DNA from: Bacteroidales bacterium
Lineage (GTDB): Bacteria > Bacteroidota > Bacteroidia > Bacteroidales > WCHB1-69
Reading direction: 5' to 3'
DNA: 51,206 nucleotides
Assembly (NCBI GenBank): GCA_017544105.1
Contig: JAFYEU010000031.1
Location: 1 to 51,206, forward strand
Shown: piece after piece, positions 49,332-51,206 of the stretch
How the letters are laid out: every line of letters starts with the position of its first letter
How positions within the stretch are numbered: the stretch's first letter is position 1
Position numbers and translations under genes: made by a program
The notes under the pieces: generated by a model
What the model was told of the DNA's origin: nothing
What the model saw: the letters and a program-made list of their open reading frames with translations, nothing else
Databases searched by the model: none

Positions 49332-51206
49332 ATGGCGAAAATATCGCAGCGGACGATCGACGAGATCTATGCCTCGATGAAAATCGAGGAGGTGGTCGGT
49401 GACTTTGTCTCCCTCAAAAGACAAGGCAGTGGCTTCGTGGGCATCTGCCCTTTCCATGACGACCGCAACCCCTCCATGCACGTCACGCCGCGCCTCGGCA
49501 TCTACAAATGCTTTGTCTGTGACGCCAAAGGCAATGCCATCAACTTCCTGATGGAGCACGAGAAGATCTCCTATCCCGAAGCCCTTGAATACCTGGCCAA
49601 GAAATACAGCATCGCCATCGAGTACGAACGGCCCGAGACCGATACCGAACGAGAACAACGCACCGAGCGCGAAAGCCTCTACCTAGTCAACGAGTTCGCG
49701 GAGAAGTTCTTCATGGACCAGCTGCGCAATACCGAGGAAGGACAGCTGATGGGTATGTCCTACTTCAAGGAGCGCGGTTTCAAAGACAGTACCCTCGACC
49801 AGTTCCATCTCGGATACTGCCCCGAAGCTTGGGATACCTTTACCAAGGAGGCCCTGAAACAAGGCTATCAGGAGGAGTTTCTCCTGAAACTAGGACTGTC
49901 CCATAAAGCCTCTAATGGCAAACTGTACGACTTTTACCGTGGGCGCGTCATCTTCCCCATCCATAACGTCTCCGGCAAGGTGATCGGCTTTGGCGGCCGT
50001 GTGCTGAAGAAGGATGAGAAGACAGCCAAGTACTATAACTCCCCCGAAAACGAGATCTATCATAAGCGCGAGACCCTCTACGACATCTACTTGGCGAAGA
50101 AGGCCATCCGCGCGGCCGACAATATCTACCTCGTGGAGGGCTATACCGATGTCATCTCCATGTTCGAGTCCGGCATCGAGAATGTGGTGGCCTCCTCCGG
50201 CACCTCGCTGACCGAGGAGCAAATCCATATTCTATCCCGCCAAAGCAAGAACATCACCGTCCTCTATGATGGCGACCGCGCCGGCATTAAGGCCTCCCTC
50301 CGCGGTATCGACCTGCTGCTCAACAAAGGCATGAATGTGAAGGTGTGCCTCCTGCCCGATGGCGAAGACCCCGACTCCTTTGCCAAAAAACATCGCGACA
50401 GCGAACTGAAGGAGTACCTGGAACAGAACACTACCGACTTCCTGCTCTTCAAGGCCCAGATCCTGTCGGAAGAGGCGGGCAACGACCCCGTCAAGCGCGC
50501 CGCCATGGTCTCCGATATGCTCAAGTCTATCGCCGGCATCCAGGACAATATCGTCCGCGCCTTCTATGTGAAAGAGTGCGCCCGTCTGTTCAGCCTTCCC
50601 GAGGAGACCCTCAATACCGAACTGAAAAGAGTGGTGTGGGCTAATATGCGCTCCGCCAAGAACAACCCCGCAGCCCCTGCCCCGGAAACGACACCCCCTC
50701 AGAACCCGTTCCCCAATCTCACTATCACCGCCCCGAAACAAGCTGAGCCCCATAGCAATAAGCTCTATGAGTCTGAGAAAAATCTGGTGCTCCTCCTGCT
50801 GCAATTCGGCTGCTATGAAATCCATATCGAACAGGACGGGGAACCAATGCCTGTCCGCGTGGACCAGTTCGTGTGCGATGAGCTTTTTAAAGACAATATC
50901 ATCTTGCAAAGTCCTGTGCTCTCCCGTACCTTCGACCATTATGTGCAGAGTGCTGAACTGCTGAAAGACCAGAATGCCATCCAACGGGCCCTGCTGATGT
51001 GCGAGGATGAGGAGGTGCGTAATTTCGTCCTCGAAAATCTTCCTACCGAGATTCCTTCCGTGAGCCCTAATTGGAAAGAAAAGTTCGAGGTCCTGATCTC
51101 ATCCATGCACGACAACGTGCTGGTGCTCCAGCAAGAAGTCCAGAACGTGCTGCTGAACCTGAAACTGAGAGTGGTGGAGGATACCATCAGCTATATCGAG
51201 AAACAG
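49332..51206 (+). CDS. dnaG: DNA primase (3' end outside window)
   Basis: DnaG makes the RNA primers for replication. The 625 codons present are still open at the window end. The CHC2 zinc-binding domain is visible as C39, H42, C60 and C63 (CPFHDD, YKCFVC). The RNA polymerase domain has the TOPRIM signatures VEGYTDV (about 267-273) and YDGDRAG (about 312-318). A Pro/Ala/Asn/Thr-rich linker (about 445-470) leads to the C-terminal helicase-binding region, which is incomplete. The ATG at 49332 lies three bases after the S41 peptidase stop codon. Confidence 0.93.
   Translation, partial: MAKISQRTIDEIYASMKIEEVVGDFVSLKRQGSGFVGICPFHDDRNPSMHVTPRLGIYKCFVCDAKGNAINFLMEHEKISYPEALEYLAKKYSIAIEYERPETDTEREQRTERESLYLVNEFAEKFFMDQLRNTEEGQLMGMSYFKERGFKDSTLDQFHLGYCPEAWDTFTKEALKQGYQEEFLLKLGLSHKASNGKLYDFYRGRVIFPIHNVSGKVIGFGGRVLKKDEKTAKYYNSPENEIYHKRETLYDIYLAKKAIRAADNIYLVEGYTDVISMFESGIENVVASSGTSLTEEQIHILSRQSKNITVLYDGDRAGIKASLRGIDLLLNKGMNVKVCLLPDGEDPDSFAKKHRDSELKEYLEQNTTDFLLFKAQILSEEAGNDPVKRAAMVSDMLKSIAGIQDNIVRAFYVKECARLFSLPEETLNTELKRVVWANMRSAKNNPAAPAPETTPPQNPFPNLTITAPKQAEPHSNKLYESEKNLVLLLLQFGCYEIHIEQDGEPMPVRVDQFVCDELFKDNIILQSPVLSRTFDHYVQSAELLKDQNAIQRALLMCEDEEVRNFVLENLPTEIPSVSPNWKEKFEVLISSMHDNVLVLQQEVQNVLLNLKLRVVEDTISYIEKQ

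Noticed and set aside
1-51206. Search for tRNA, rRNA, CRISPR arrays, transposases, integrases and attachment sites
   Set aside because: None was seen on reading intergenic regions; a covariance-model scan would be needed to exclude small RNAs and tRNAs formally.

Overview
The window is a chromosomal segment of a Bacteroidota bacterium, most probably of the Bacteroidales or a near relative. The reasons are the recurring TAnnTTTG promoter -7 box, weak or absent Shine-Dalgarno sequences, a large TonB-dependent receptor with a carboxypeptidase-regulatory-like N-terminal domain, a secreted protein with a type IX secretion (T9SS) sorting domain and a PorV/PorQ-family porin. Most genes are housekeeping genes with a C-ending codon bias. 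I found no rRNA, tRNA, CRISPR array, prophage or insertion sequence by eye.

Region by region. 1-1034: two tandem RelE/ParE-type toxin-antitoxin modules with a 599-bp period and mosaic sequence. 1076-4272 (minus): a TonB-dependent receptor behind a mannose-1-phosphate guanylyltransferase. 4273-4792: a gene-free stretch with a possible small RNA. 4793-9024 (minus): acyl-CoA ligase, SDR, LD-carboxypeptidase and a PlsC-like acyltransferase. 9218-11224: nadD and an RlmD-like rRNA methyltransferase. 11239-12191 (minus): an ECF sigma factor without region 4, running into a TonB-like protein without its N-terminus, which looks like a deletion scar. 12314-16649: hutH, a lipoprotein, nadC, a BrkB/YihY-family membrane protein and a small membrane protein gene cut by an in-frame TAA.

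16771-26513 is the most distinctive block. It holds a 1264-residue TonB-dependent receptor, a 1568-residue T9SS-type secreted protein and a PorV/PorQ-family protein, co-directional with short spacers. Their codon use differs from the neighbours in a way that suggests high expression. I infer one surface complex with its own sorting partner. It is the best candidate here for a poorly described system.

26589-32912 is a tight run of greA, a HIT protein, an orphan N-terminal transketolase subunit, an LptF/LptG permease, a glycosyltransferase and dxs. 33066-39762 (minus) is a cell-wall operon: ddl, two paralogous glucosaminidase/LysM proteins (one lacking the catalytic glutamate), an M23 peptidase, an OppA-like lipoprotein and a SprT-like metalloprotein. 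39894-45390 (minus) has a hexapeptide acyltransferase, then an operon of a 77-residue protein, a GH3/beta-lactamase-fold fusion, tsaB and a universal-stress-like protein. 45481-51206 has a DUF456 protein, an NSS-family sodium-dependent transporter, an S41 peptidase and dnaG, which runs off the end of the window.

All family assignments come from reading motifs in the translated sequence. No database search was run.
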